51,222 nt of DNA from a bacterium (GTDB lineage: Bacteria; Armatimonadota; Abditibacteriia; Abditibacteriales; Abditibacteriaceae), in contig SDZD01000047.1 of the NCBI GenBank assembly GCA_004172935.1, positions 1 to 51,222 of the forward strand, written 5' to 3'. This document shows, piece by piece, positions 15,537 to 24,336 of the stretch. The notes beneath the pieces are model-generated. The model was not told the DNA's origin and ran no database searches. It worked only from the letters and a program-made list of their open reading frames with translations. The translations under genes were made by a program, and so were the position numbers. Every line of letters starts with the position of its first letter. Position 1 is the first letter of the stretch.

Positions 15537-17999
15537 TTATTCGCGGCGAATTTGCGAGAGGATGGTTTGATCTTTGATTTTGTCGTCCTCCGCCAGCAAA
15601 AACGCCTTCGAGATAATGAGGGTCAGTGTGCGGTCACCTTCAAAGGGCAGAAGCAGTTCGGAATCTCCTCCCGATTTCGGCACGATGCACAAGTACTGGT
15701 CGTTCGGCTCCATCAAGATGTTACCGCTTCCGAGGTGAATCTTGTAGTCGCGCACCTGTCCTTTAACGTGTAAAAAGCGGCCTTCGATACGTGCTTTGTC
15801 GCGAATTTTCAAACGCGGAATAAGACGAGAGAGAGTGTCGGCGCGCGATTTGGCACTTTCTTCAAGTTCGCCAAAACCATAGCGCTCCCAATAGTCGCGG
15901 AAATGCCCCTGTGGTCCACCATCCTGCCATGTCGGGTCGTTACCGATGCTCGAAACGCCCACGAACAGATCGACATCACGCATGGTCTCCGAGAAAATAA
16001 GAGGCGGAATTTCTTCCAATCTCAAAGCTGTCACGGGTTGATTGCGGTAGTTGGCCGCATAGCCGCCTCCGCTGGCATGAGCATGGTTCTCAGGGGCATC
16101 CTGTGGATAAAAGCGCACCTGATCGGTGACGAGACGCCAGTAAGTGCCAGTTTCGTTGGTGTCTTCGCCGTAGTTATCGCCGCTGCCCTCAATCCAGAAC
16201 TCAACACGCATCCCATAGCGCGGCCAATATTTGGTGGCTGGCTTGTATGAGTCGTCCACCATCAAACGCAGTTGGTTCTTCCAGCCGCGCGCCGTGCAGA
16301 GCGCGTTGAATTGATGCTGCTTAAGGATGTGGGCAGCAAACCTGTTCGAATAGGTTTCCGTCGTGCGCTCGGCGTCGGTGAGGCGATAGATTTCGCGGTG
16401 CGCCTGTTTCCAAGGTTGTTGGATGGCATTGTCTTCCAAGCGCTGGCGCCATTGTAGAACGATTTCAACGGAGTGAAAGATGGGATGCCAAAGGCGGATT
16501 TGTGCGCCATTGGGAATAGTAGGCGAATCGAGTTGAGGAACGAACCCCGACCAGTTATTACCATCGGCACTCCACTCCCAAATGACGCGCGTTGCCACCA
16601 ACGAAGCGAGTGAATGCAATAGGTAGCGCTCCTGCCATGCTTCAAGAGGCCAAACCTTTTCGTCGCGCACAGCCAAATCGAGACGATCTTTGATGGTGAT
16701 GAGTACCTTTTCGACTTCGCTCGCTTGAGTTTTTAGCTCCTTGAGTTCATCGCCAAACGCCGTCTTCACACTAGCAGGGGCACTCTTCAAGGCCTTTCCA
16801 TCTTTGCTCGTCCAATTCCAAATCGCCTTTCCAGTCGAAAAAGACACTTCGAGATTATTGCCATCGAAATCGCGCTTCCAGCCGCCGTTTTCGAGTCCGA
16901 AGTCAGGAATAGAAAGCTCTTCGAGTTCATCGGGCGCCACCTGAAGGCGGGTCGCGATTTCGGTAAGCGCCTTTTCAATGGTTTTCAGGATGGCGCCATG
17001 TTTGACAACACGTTTCGCAGCGGCAATCGCGGCCACGGCTTCCACTTCATCGCGAGAAGAAAGCACCCACAAAATGGCGTTGCACACCTTCTGCGAACGG
17101 ACTCCGGCACGTCCGCGCGACTTGACACTACCACGAAGCGCAGCCCCTAAAGCGCGAATGATAGCTGGGTCTTGAATACGCGATGCCATCCACACCAGCC
17201 CTTTGAAGGGGGCATCGTTGCTATCTTCGCGGTCGGCGAACCACCAACCGTCGTCTTTACCAAAAAGCGGCAGCCACTTTTGTAGATGAGCCAGAAGTTC
17301 ATCGTGACCGATGGGAGTAATCAATTCATCGGCACGATTCAACCATTTTTCTTTGGGCTTGCTGTCTTTTGAATTGCGCGCATGTGACAATAACTCAACC
17401 CATAGAGCACGCTGCTCTGCGTTCATAGCCTTCAAATCAGTGCTGGCCGCATCCACCCAATCATCGCCGCGCTCACCAACCCCCTCTTCCAAACCGCCCA
17501 ATAGCTCAGCCAATTTCTGCATCCGAGGAGCCACAGACCAGTCCGCTCCACTGTAGCTGGGACTATAATTTGGCGATAAAAGTTGACGCAGTTCACCAAT
17601 TCGCTGCCGCCAAACCGGGGTTAATGGCGGCTTCAAATCGAATTGCCCGATCTGATTATCGACCAACAAATTTCCAAGGGAATACCCAAACCCCTCCAAT
17701 TTCATGTTCGAAATGGCCTGAAGAAGATTCGTAAAATCCTCTTCGCTGAGTGGCAGTTGGGTTTTGAGAATTTCGCCAACCAAAGCCCCTAACAAATACA
17801 TTGGCCTCTGGTCTTGTGCTTCTAATTCAAAACCTCTTTCAAAAATAGCGAAGAGGTAATTCGCCTGTTCTTCTGCCGGCAAGCGAACTATTTGGGTGGC
17901 GATGGGATTTCCCCACACGTAGGAACTGTTGCGATAAGCAATGGGGAGAGTCAGCATCTCGCTGATTTTCTCGTTGTATGAGTCCGGGATGGTTCGCAT
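15537..17999 (-). CDS. DUF4132 family protein (MolR/YehI-like)
   Basis: This 820-residue soluble protein has an alpha-helical N-terminal half. The central and C-terminal region matches DUF4132 by its 'SIPDFGLENGGWKRDFDG', 'VWPLEAWQERYLLHSLASLVATRVIWEW' and 'RLWHPIFHSVEIVLQWRQRLEDN' landmarks. A terminal domain follows with 'VKGQVRDYKIHLGSGNILME', as in E. coli MolR/YehI-type proteins. The molecular function of this family is not established. The ribosome site AAAGGAGG lies inside the last codons of the upstream gene, with two bases between stop and start, so the two are translationally coupled. No WGR domain is seen here. Confidence 0.75.
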   Translation of the reverse strand: MRTIPDSYNEKISEMLTLPIAYRNSSYVWGNPIATQIVRLPAEEQANYLFAIFERGFELEAQDQRPMYLLGALVGEILKTQLPLSEEDFTNLLQAISNMKLEGFGYSLGNLLVDNQIGQFDLKPPLTPVWRQRIGELRQLLSPNYSPSYSGADWSVAPRMQKLAELLGGLEEGVGERGDDWVDAASTDLKAMNAEQRALWVELLSHARNSKDSKPKEKWLNRADELITPIGHDELLAHLQKWLPLFGKDDGWWFADREDSNDAPFKGLVWMASRIQDPAIIRALGAALRGSVKSRGRAGVRSQKVCNAILWVLSSRDEVEAVAAIAAAKRVVKHGAILKTIEKALTEIATRLQVAPDELEELSIPDFGLENGGWKRDFDGNNLEVSFSTGKAIWNWTSKDGKALKSAPASVKTAFGDELKELKTQASEVEKVLITIKDRLDLAVRDEKVWPLEAWQERYLLHSLASLVATRVIWEWSADGNNWSGFVPQLDSPTIPNGAQIRLWHPIFHSVEIVLQWRQRLEDNAIQQPWKQAHREIYRLTDAERTTETYSNRFAAHILKQHQFNALCTARGWKNQLRLMVDDSYKPATKYWPRYGMRVEFWIEGSGDNYGEDTNETGTYWRLVTDQVRFYPQDAPENHAHASGGGYAANYRNQPVTALRLEEIPPLIFSETMRDVDLFVGVSSIGNDPTWQDGGPQGHFRDYWERYGFGELEESAKSRADTLSRLIPRLKIRDKARIEGRFLHVKGQVRDYKIHLGSGNILMEPNDQYLCIVPKSGGDSELLLPFEGDRTLTLIISKAFLLAEDDKIKDQTILSQIRRE

Positions 18000-18001
18000 C
18001 T

Positions 18002-18394
18002 TTAGCCTCCTTTGAGCGGCACGAGTTTGACGAAGGAAACCTGCGTTTCGAGTTCGATGGCGATGAGTTCATCGAGCGATTCGATTTGACGGTCGTTTAC
18101 CAGCAAGAAAAATCCGTTGGACTCGAACGCCCTGAGCGCGAGTTCGATTTGAGCAGTGGCGTCGATGGGGCGAGGGGAACGAAGCCGGAAACCATTCAGC
18201 ACACGCTCGGAGTCGGTGGGCTGCACCAGGCCGTGGAAAATTTCGCTGTTGCGAGCGTTGTGGCGCCGCACTTCTTCCTCAACTCGCGAGGCGATGAGGT
18301 CACGCGCTGAAATGGTGTTGGCTCCCCATTCCAGTTCGAGAGCAGTGCCCTTTTGCCCTGCGATGGTTTCGTCCAGCAGTTGGATTTTCGGCAT
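18002..18394 (-). CDS. Small partner of the DUF4132 protein, unknown
   Basis: This 130-residue protein (MPKIQLLDETIAGQKG...) contains 'ISARDLIASRVEEEVRRHN' and ends 'IELETQVSFVKLVPLKGG'. I do not recognise a named domain. Its final Lys-Gly-Gly codons form the ribosome site of the DUF4132 gene, so the pair is a tight operon and probably a functional unit. It has no signal peptide or membrane segment, so it is cytoplasmic. It is divergent from radA, with 87 bases between the starts. Confidence 0.7.
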   Translation of the reverse strand: MPKIQLLDETIAGQKGTALELEWGANTISARDLIASRVEEEVRRHNARNSEIFHGLVQPTDSERVLNGFRLRSPRPIDATAQIELALRAFESNGFFLLVNDRQIESLDELIAIELETQVSFVKLVPLKGG

Positions 18395-18481
18395 GGCCTC
18401 ATTCTACCAATTTTCATTCTTCTTAGTGAAGTCGTTATTTTAGGGTTTCCCACGCTCTTTTCATTCGTCCACACGCTGTTC

Positions 18482-20032
18482 ATGGCGAAAATCTCTACCC
18501 GATACACCTGTCAGGCGTGCGGCTATCAAAGCGCGAAGTGGATGGGCCGTTGCCCTGACTGTAGCGCCTTCTCCACCTTTTCCGAAGAAAACGTTGTTGC
18601 TCCCTCTAAATCGTCCTCGCGCAGTTCGCTTTCTCATGCCCCCTCGAATTTGAACTCGACCAAGCCGCAAAAACTGTCGCAGGTCGAGGGCGAACGCAAA
18701 GAGCGCTACTCCTCGCAAATGCCCGAACTCGACCGTGTGTTGGGCGGCGGCATCGTGCCCGGTTCGCTTGTGCTCATCGGCGGCGATCCGGGCATTGGTA
18801 AATCGACGCTACTTATTGAGGCAGCGGTTCGCGTGGCGAAGGCACAGGGTTCGGGGCTGTATATTTCGGGTGAGGAATCGGTTTCACAGGTCGGTTTGCG
18901 CGCGCAACGCTTGGGATTGGATGCCGACGAATTGCTGTTGGCCGCCGAAACCGACCTCACGCAAATCACGGCGCACATTCGCGAACTCAAGCCAGCCATT
19001 GCGGTCATCGACTCGATTCAAACCGTGCAGCACCCCGCGCTCGACTCGGCGCCAGGAACGCTGACTCAGGTACGCGAAGCCGCAACAACTCTGCAACGGC
19101 TGGCGAAAGAGTTGAGCGTGCCAATCTTTCTGGTCGGCCATGTCACCAAGGAAGGCAATCTGGCTGGGCCACGCGCACTCGAACACATAGTTGATTGCGT
19201 ACTACAATTTGAAGGCGACGAGCACAACCAATTCCGTCTACTACGCGCATTGAAAAACCGCTTTGGTTCGACCAACGAACTCGGCGTCTTCGAGATGAGC
19301 GAAGCGGGCATGGAATCGGTCGAAAACCCCTCGCAACTGTTTCTGTCACAACGCGCCGAAAGCGCCCCTGGTAGCGCCGTCGCCGCTGTCGTCGAGGGAG
19401 CAAGGCCGCTATTGGTTGAAGTGCAGGCGCTATGCGCGCCGTCTTATTTCGCCGCCCCCCGCCGCGTGGTGACGGGCGCCGACTATAACCGTGTTCTCGT
19501 CGTATTAGCTGTCATCGAAAAGCGCCTGGGGCTTCGCCTCGGCGATATGGATGTCTATGTCAACGTCGCGGGCGGCGTGAAGGTACAGGAACCAGCACTC
19601 GATCTCGCCATCGCACTCGCCGTGGTATCGAGCATGAAAGATTGCCCACTGCCAAAGGACTTATGCGCATGGGGCGAAATCGGTCTGGCGGGCGAAGTGC
19701 GCTCCGTCGGTCATGCTGCACGCCGCGAAAACGAGGCATCGCGCTTGGGCTTCTCTGACTGTGTGGCGCCACGCGCCTCCATTGAGGAGCGCGCCAAGCG
19801 CGGCGAATTCGTGGCACGCGGCGTTGCCAACCTCCGCGAAGCCATCGAGCGCTATCTGCCCGACGCGCTGCTATCGCGCGGTGAAAAGAATGGTTCTATT
19901 GATGGAGACAGCGAACGCGGATATAACCGACGCGAGGGGCAAAGTCGCGGGCAGTATGGCGGCGGACGCAACCGCCCAACGCGACAGGTAGAGCGCGATC
20001 AGGAACGCGACGACTTTGAGGCAGAGATGTAG
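18482..20032 (+). CDS. radA: DNA repair protein RadA
   Basis: RadA is a RecA-like branch-migration ATPase that processes recombination intermediates. I use the ATG at 18482 (MAKISTRYTC) rather than the longer open frame. The N-terminal C4 zinc finger is Cys10, Cys13, Cys24, Cys27 (CQACG...CPDC). Walker A is GGDPGIGKST, Walker B is AVIDSIQT, and the RadA-specific KNRFGSTNE motif is present. The C-terminal half is the Lon-like domain. At 516 residues it is longer than the usual 450-460 because of a disordered Arg/Gly/Asp-rich tail of about 50 residues (SRGEKNGSIDGD...). It heads the radA-(x)-PIN/TRAM-ispD-ispF block. Confidence 0.95.
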   Translation: MAKISTRYTCQACGYQSAKWMGRCPDCSAFSTFSEENVVAPSKSSSRSSLSHAPSNLNSTKPQKLSQVEGERKERYSSQMPELDRVLGGGIVPGSLVLIGGDPGIGKSTLLIEAAVRVAKAQGSGLYISGEESVSQVGLRAQRLGLDADELLLAAETDLTQITAHIRELKPAIAVIDSIQTVQHPALDSAPGTLTQVREAATTLQRLAKELSVPIFLVGHVTKEGNLAGPRALEHIVDCVLQFEGDEHNQFRLLRALKNRFGSTNELGVFEMSEAGMESVENPSQLFLSQRAESAPGSAVAAVVEGARPLLVEVQALCAPSYFAAPRRVVTGADYNRVLVVLAVIEKRLGLRLGDMDVYVNVAGGVKVQEPALDLAIALAVVSSMKDCPLPKDLCAWGEIGLAGEVRSVGHAARRENEASRLGFSDCVAPRASIEERAKRGEFVARGVANLREAIERYLPDALLSRGEKNGSIDGDSERGYNRREGQSRGQYGGGRNRPTRQVERDQERDDFEAEM

Positions 20033-20041
20033 AATTATTCC

Positions 20042-20653
20042 ATGAAGTCTCGTTCTCTTCCCCTACGTGATTATGTTCTGCTGGGAGCGCCGCTTTTAGT
20101 GATTGCTCTGGTAGGTGCGTTTTTGTCGAATCGCCAAAAGGAACGACTGGCCGAACAACATCGACTGGAAAGTGGGCCACTTCGTCTCGCGGTGAAGAAT
20201 ATTCGGTCGATGCCACACAGCGCTCGCGGCTATAACTTTTTATTACGCATAGATGCCAGCATAGAGGGCGAAATTGATCCCTCATGGCAACTCTCGCCAC
20301 GCAAAATATGGTTGCTTCGGGCGAAGTCGGCGCAAATATCCACGGGCAAAACCAGGCAGGCAAGCCTTTTGGCAAACACTATCGAGCCATTAAAAATATC
20401 CCTACCCCATGCGAATGTCATGGGAATTGCCGGGCTTCCCTCGCCGACCGCCCCCAATATGCGCGCTGTCGCGCTGTGGGTAATGTGTGATGCACCTGCC
20501 AACAATTCGGCACTAGACCTCGAAATCGAAGCCGCATTAAGCGATGCCAAAACTCATAAGGCACTGGGGCCGCGCGTGGCGACTCCGGTCAAGAAATTGG
20601 AGTTACGTGCCTTCGATTTCAATGATGACTCACGCAACAACCAAAAAACTTAG
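20042..20653 (+). CDS. Membrane-anchored protein, unknown
   Basis: This 203-residue protein starts 9 bases after radA and has one N-terminal membrane segment (DYVLLGAPLLVIALVGAFL) followed by a soluble, probably extracytoplasmic, domain. I recognise no family. In Firmicutes the gene following radA is often disA (diadenylate cyclase). This protein shows none of the DisA motifs, so it is not a replacement by homology. It probably shares the radA transcript. Confidence 0.6.
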   Translation: MKSRSLPLRDYVLLGAPLLVIALVGAFLSNRQKERLAEQHRLESGPLRLAVKNIRSMPHSARGYNFLLRIDASIEGEIDPSWQLSPRKIWLLRAKSAQISTGKTRQASLLANTIEPLKISLPHANVMGIAGLPSPTAPNMRAVALWVMCDAPANNSALDLEIEAALSDAKTHKALGPRVATPVKKLELRAFDFNDDSRNNQKT

Positions 20654-21025
20654 CCTGATGTGGTATGAAAACTTGGGCGCAGTAGTCAAGCTTTTCGGAT
20701 TATGTGACGCGGCGCGGCGAAAGCAACGGCTCCATCAAGTGCCAAATATGGCAGAAAGATAGCGTGGGAACAGACAGTAACAAATTTGAAGTCGAGATGC
20801 AGTGCCCTTCGCCAGACCACAAAAATCTACTGAACGGTATTAATTTCGGCGAGTGGCGCGGCGTCTAAAGCGCCTCTAAAGGCTTTGGATATGGCTCGGC
20901 AAACTTAATGTGCGCTTTGGCAAAGGAGAGAGAATTCTTTTGCCCGCGTCGCTCATTCATCGCCCACACTAATAGGACTTGCAATTATCCCCGCATCAAC
21001 TCGAAGCAAGTTGGTGCCCACCGTT
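20654..21025. other. 372-base gap, mostly without recognised genes
   Basis: This gap lies between the membrane-anchored unknown and the PIN/TRAM gene. It holds a possible gene remnant at 20686-20868, listed separately. Beyond that I see only a weak AGGAGAG stretch near 20925 with no convincing start after it. No tRNA, clear promoter or terminator could be supported. Confidence 0.4.
20686..20868 (+). pseudogene. Possible gene remnant or small ORF
   Basis: After an in-frame TAG at 20683, the frame stays open for 60 codons with protein-like composition (GSIKCQIWQKDS, then FEVEMQCPSPDH, ending NFGEWRGV). An ATG six codons before the TAG (MKTWAQ, then stop) would be in the same frame, suggesting a nonsense-interrupted gene. 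A GTG at 20704 is the only later start and has no ribosome site. It may be a remnant or chance. Confidence 0.25.
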
Positions 21026-22306
21026 ATGAATATTCAACGTTTCGTATGGGTCGTGATGACGCTGTTGTTTGGCGTCGTAGGCGCGTTAGGAGGCTTCCTG
21101 TTGGGTCGCTACTACGTGGACGTTGTGCTGCCACGTGTAGTCGGGCCAGCACCGGGAGCCATTGGCACAGGAGTACCTTTCGTGCTTGCACTTGGCTTAT
21201 GCGTTGTTGGAGCACGCTTCGGTTTGTTCTTCGCCGACCGCGTGATTCTGGGCGGACTGCGCCGCATGAGCCAACTGAGCGCCGCCGACCGTGTGCTTGG
21301 TATCGCGGGTGCCCTACTCGGCCTGTTGTTCGGTGTGCTTATCACCGTTCCCCTCAACACAGCCGCCCTCAACACCCCCGGAATGATTGGCGTGAAATTC
21401 TGCGTTTTGCTCATCGCTTCGGCGGTTGGCATGGCGATGTTGGGTGGAATGCGCTCGGAAATGCTGCGGGTTTTCCCTCAATTAGAAGAAGAGAAGATCG
21501 CGCAATCGCATGGCGCGCGCCCCAAATTCCTCGATACCAACATCATCATTGATGGTCGTTTGGCCGATTTGTGCAAAACCGGCTTCATCGAAGGCCCGAT
21601 TTATGTGCCCACCTTCGTACTCGAAGAGGTACAACATATCGCCGATTCGTCGGACGCGATTCGACGCGCACGTGGTCGTCGTGGGCTGGATGTACTCAAC
21701 GCCATGAAAGAGTTGACCGAACCACAGATGGTCAATGGTCAGCCAGTTTTGGTGCCAGTCGTCCACGTTTTGGGCGATTTCCCCAATTCCGTCAATAAAA
21801 TTCATGCCGTTGACTCCAAACTCGTCGCTTTGGCGCGCGAACGGGAGGGCGTCATCATCACCAACGACTTCAACCTCAACAAAGTCGCGGAGTTGCAGGG
21901 AGTGCGTGTACTCAACCTCAACGAACTGGCGCAGGCGATAAAACCTGTTGTTTTGCCGGGCGAAGAGATGCAAATTTCTCTGGTGAAAGAGGGCAAAGAA
22001 CCAACTCAGGGCGTGGGGTATCTCGATGATGGCACGATGGTTGTCGTCACCGACGCCGCCCAACACATCGGCGAAACGTGCGCTGTTATTATCTCAACTG
22101 TATATCAGACAGTTGCGGGTAAAATGATATTTGCGGAACTCAAAGACAAAGAGGTCACTAAACCCTCGATGCGCGGTTCGGGCGATGACTTATTTGGTGA
22201 CTCCGGCGGTTCTAATAATAATAACCGTGGAGAACGAGGAGGACGTTATGGTGACGATTACGGCAATCGTTCCGGCGGCGGGATGCGGCGCAAGAGCCGG
22301 ACTTAA
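21026..22306 (+). CDS. PIN/TRAM domain membrane protein (YacL-like)
   Basis: This protein has a membrane-anchored N-terminus with about four hydrophobic segments (6-27, 48-70, 90-110, 123-140). A PIN nuclease-like domain (about 167-305) follows, with acidic residues Asp170, Asp176, Asp263 and Asp281 (FLDTNIIIDGR, AVDSKLVALA, IITNDFN). A TRAM RNA-binding domain (about 328-373, GVGYLDDGTMVVV) comes next, then an Asn/Gly/Arg-rich tail. B. subtilis YacL has this architecture and also precedes ispD. It is presumed to act on RNA at the membrane; the substrate is unknown. I use the ATG at 21026; a TTG five codons upstream is possible. Its last 59 bases overlap ispD. Confidence 0.88.
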   Translation: MNIQRFVWVVMTLLFGVVGALGGFLLGRYYVDVVLPRVVGPAPGAIGTGVPFVLALGLCVVGARFGLFFADRVILGGLRRMSQLSAADRVLGIAGALLGLLFGVLITVPLNTAALNTPGMIGVKFCVLLIASAVGMAMLGGMRSEMLRVFPQLEEEKIAQSHGARPKFLDTNIIIDGRLADLCKTGFIEGPIYVPTFVLEEVQHIADSSDAIRRARGRRGLDVLNAMKELTEPQMVNGQPVLVPVVHVLGDFPNSVNKIHAVDSKLVALAREREGVIITNDFNLNKVAELQGVRVLNLNELAQAIKPVVLPGEEMQISLVKEGKEPTQGVGYLDDGTMVVVTDAAQHIGETCAVIISTVYQTVAGKMIFAELKDKEVTKPSMRGSGDDLFGDSGGSNNNNRGERGGRYGDDYGNRSGGGMRRKSRT

Positions 22307-22958
22307 CGGCAATAAAATCTTGGCGCCCGTTCTGGAACGACCCATTCTAACATGGACACTTGAAGCGCTATTAAAAGCGCCCTGGAGCGAGGCGAACGCC
22401 GAGTTGGTTCAACTCATTGTCGTGGCGCGCGCCGAGGAATTTGAACTCATACGCCTGGCAGCCCCGGTAATACCCGAAGGCGTCGAATTCACCGTTATCG
22501 AGGGCGGCGATACACGACAGGACTCAGTCGAAGCGGGACTCAATGCATCGATTGGTGCCTATGTCTTGGTTCACGATGCGGCGAGACCCTGCCTCAGCGG
22601 CGACCTCATTCTGCGCTGCGTAACACGTGGCATCCGTGCGGGAGCAGCCATCGCGGCCCTCCCCGCTTCAGATACCGTGAAGTGGGCGCAGGAAAAGCGA
22701 GCGGACGAAATCAAATCCACTTTGCCCCGCGAACGCATCCATCTGGCACAGACGCCACAGGTGTTTTGGCGAGGTACTTTGCTCAAGGCATTCAAGAAAG
22801 CCCACGAGACAGGGTTCAAAGGAACGGACTGTTCATCGCTGGTTGAGAACGCGGGAGGGCGTGTTGCGCTCGTGGAAGGGGAGCGAACAAATTTTAAAGT
22901 TACGTTTCCCGACGATTTAGGGCGCGCCGAGGCAGTTTTGGCGCGCGGATTGAGCTAA
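22248..22958 (+). CDS. ispD: 2-C-methyl-D-erythritol 4-phosphate cytidylyltransferase
   Basis: IspD couples CTP to methylerythritol phosphate in the MEP isoprenoid pathway. The start is the ATG at 22248, with the ribosome site GAGGAGG inside the 3' end of the PIN/TRAM gene (59-base overlap). The frame stays open upstream but is not coding. Family motifs are the N-terminal VPAAGCGARAGLNGNK, VHDAARPCLS, the DTVKW loop, HLAQTPQVF and TDCSSLVE. Length is 236 residues, which is typical. IspF follows after a hairpin with a T-run. Confidence 0.93.
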   Translation: MVTITAIVPAAGCGARAGLNGNKILAPVLERPILTWTLEALLKAPWSEANAELVQLIVVARAEEFELIRLAAPVIPEGVEFTVIEGGDTRQDSVEAGLNASIGAYVLVHDAARPCLSGDLILRCVTRGIRAGAAIAALPASDTVKWAQEKRADEIKSTLPRERIHLAQTPQVFWRGTLLKAFKKAHETGFKGTDCSSLVENAGGRVALVEGERTNFKVTFPDDLGRAEAVLARGLS

Positions 22959-23002
22959 GAGGGGGTGCGCCAAGTCGTTTCGGCGCACCCTCTTCGTTTT
23001 TT
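22959..23002 (+). terminator. Terminator-like hairpin between ispD and ispF
   Basis: GAGGGGGTGCGCC pairs with GGCGCACCCTC through a short loop and is followed by TTCG and six T residues. The T-run ends at the base before the ispF ATG at 23003. It is a good intrinsic terminator, and it leaves no room for a ribosome site in front of ispF. Confidence 0.75.
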
Positions 23003-23485
23003 ATGCAATTTCGTGTAGGTTTGGGGTACGATTCTCACCGTTTGGTTGAAGGCCGCCGACTTGTGTTGGCGGGCATCGAGGTTCCGTTCGACAAGGGATT
23101 ACAGGGTCATTCGGATGCCGATGTGGTTTTGCACGCGCTCACAGACGCGCTCTGTGGCGCGGCAGGACTTCCCGATATAGGACGGCTATTCCCCGACACC
23201 GACGCGCAGTGGAAGGACGCCGACTCTGGCGTTTTGATTTCGCGGGTCGCGGCAAAAATGCGCGATGAAGGCTGGGAAATCATCAATGTGGACTGCGTTC
23301 TGGTGGCCCAGAAGCCCCAAATTGCCCCGTTCATCTCACAAATGAAAACCAATGTTGCGCGCTTGCTCTCAATCGAGGAAAATCGCGTCAACCTTCGTGG
23401 CAAAACTGGCGAAGGCCTCGACGATGTCGGTGCGGGACTGGGTATGGTGTCTCACGCCGTCGCGTTATTGCAAAAGAATGAATGA
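23003..23485 (+). CDS. ispF: 2-C-methyl-D-erythritol 2,4-cyclodiphosphate synthase
   Basis: IspF closes the cyclodiphosphate ring in the MEP pathway. The 160 residues are the usual length and the N-terminus (MQFRVGLGYDSHRLVEG) aligns with the family start, so the ATG at 23003 should be right. Metal ligands are Asp and His in GYDSHR and His in GHSDADVVLHALTDA. The ATG directly follows a terminator-like hairpin with no ribosome site, so expression may need leaderless initiation, read-through with hairpin melting, or a promoter within ispD. Confidence 0.93.
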   Translation: MQFRVGLGYDSHRLVEGRRLVLAGIEVPFDKGLQGHSDADVVLHALTDALCGAAGLPDIGRLFPDTDAQWKDADSGVLISRVAAKMRDEGWEIINVDCVLVAQKPQIAPFISQMKTNVARLLSIEENRVNLRGKTGEGLDDVGAGLGMVSHAVALLQKNE

Positions 23486-23601
23486 GGGTTTTGAACGTGT
23501 TTTGCTGTTTTTTTCATGGAAAGAAATAGCGGTGAGACGATTCCCGTTCGCTTGATTTTTTCAGGCCAAATTAAAAACGGGATCGGCAGGAGGAGTATCG
23601 A

Positions 23602-24264
23602 ATGTTGTCTTCTGTACACGTGCAAGCGCGCGGCTGTGAGGTAGATGCCGCACTGCGCGCTCATTTCGAGACAAAGTTGCAAGCCTTGGATAAAATCTGG
23701 TCGCGCGTAGACGACGCGCAGGTTCGCCTGCGTTTAGAGCGTGGCCAACATGTCGCCGAGATCACGCTGTTTGCTGCCGGTTTAGTCACGAGGGCCGAAG
23801 AACGCGCCCATGACTGCCGTACCGCATTTGACGCAGCGTGTGCCAAGCTACAAACCCAGTTGAGCCGTTATAAGGACAAAGTGCAGCATCGTTCGCGACG
23901 TCAGAATAATCGCGATGATGTCAACGGAGTGGTTTTGCATCCCAAAACCGCGCATGATGGCGAAATGCCAGAAACCGCGACTTTGTCAGCGCTGTCAGCC
24001 CCCAAATCGGCTCCCGAAGATACGAAGTCCGCTTATGAAGAAGATGCGGATGGCGACTTTTTGAACGGCAACGTAGGCAGCGACTCACTCGTGCGCGTGA
24101 AGAAGTTCGCGCTCAAACCCATGTCGCCCGATGAGGCGGCGCTTCAAATGGATTTGTTGGGCCACAACTTTTTCGTGTTCCGTCATGCGAAGGACGGAAG
24201 CGTCGGCGTAGTGTATAAACGGTCAGGTGGAGGCTACGGTCTCATTGACCCCGTCGCAGATTAA
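23602..24264 (+). CDS. hpf: Ribosome hibernation promoting factor, long form
   Basis: This 220-residue protein has the N-terminal S30AE/YfiA-like domain (residues 4-100, VHVQARGCEVDAALRAHFETKL) that blocks the 30S decoding site. A variable linker follows. The C-terminal dimerisation domain (about 160-217, VRVKKFALKPMSPDEAALQMD ... HNFFVFR) is the part that makes 100S ribosome dimers in bacteria with long HPF. The ribosome site AGGAGGAG is strong and well placed. The gene follows ispF by 116 bases and ends before a terminator. HPF is usually induced in stationary phase or stress. Confidence 0.9.
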   Translation: MLSSVHVQARGCEVDAALRAHFETKLQALDKIWSRVDDAQVRLRLERGQHVAEITLFAAGLVTRAEERAHDCRTAFDAACAKLQTQLSRYKDKVQHRSRRQNNRDDVNGVVLHPKTAHDGEMPETATLSALSAPKSAPEDTKSAYEEDADGDFLNGNVGSDSLVRVKKFALKPMSPDEAALQMDLLGHNFFVFRHAKDGSVGVVYKRSGGGYGLIDPVAD

Positions 24265-24310
24265 AACATTAATCTAACGACCTAACACGAGGGGCAAGGT
24301 AAGGAATTGG

Positions 24311-24336
24311 AGAAGGCGAATTTCGCGCTTCTTTTA
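24311..24336 (+). terminator. Intrinsic terminator after hpf
   Basis: AGAAGGCGA pairs imperfectly with TCGCGCTTCT around a short loop, and TTTTATT follows. It lies about 47 bases after the hpf stop. Confidence 0.55.
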
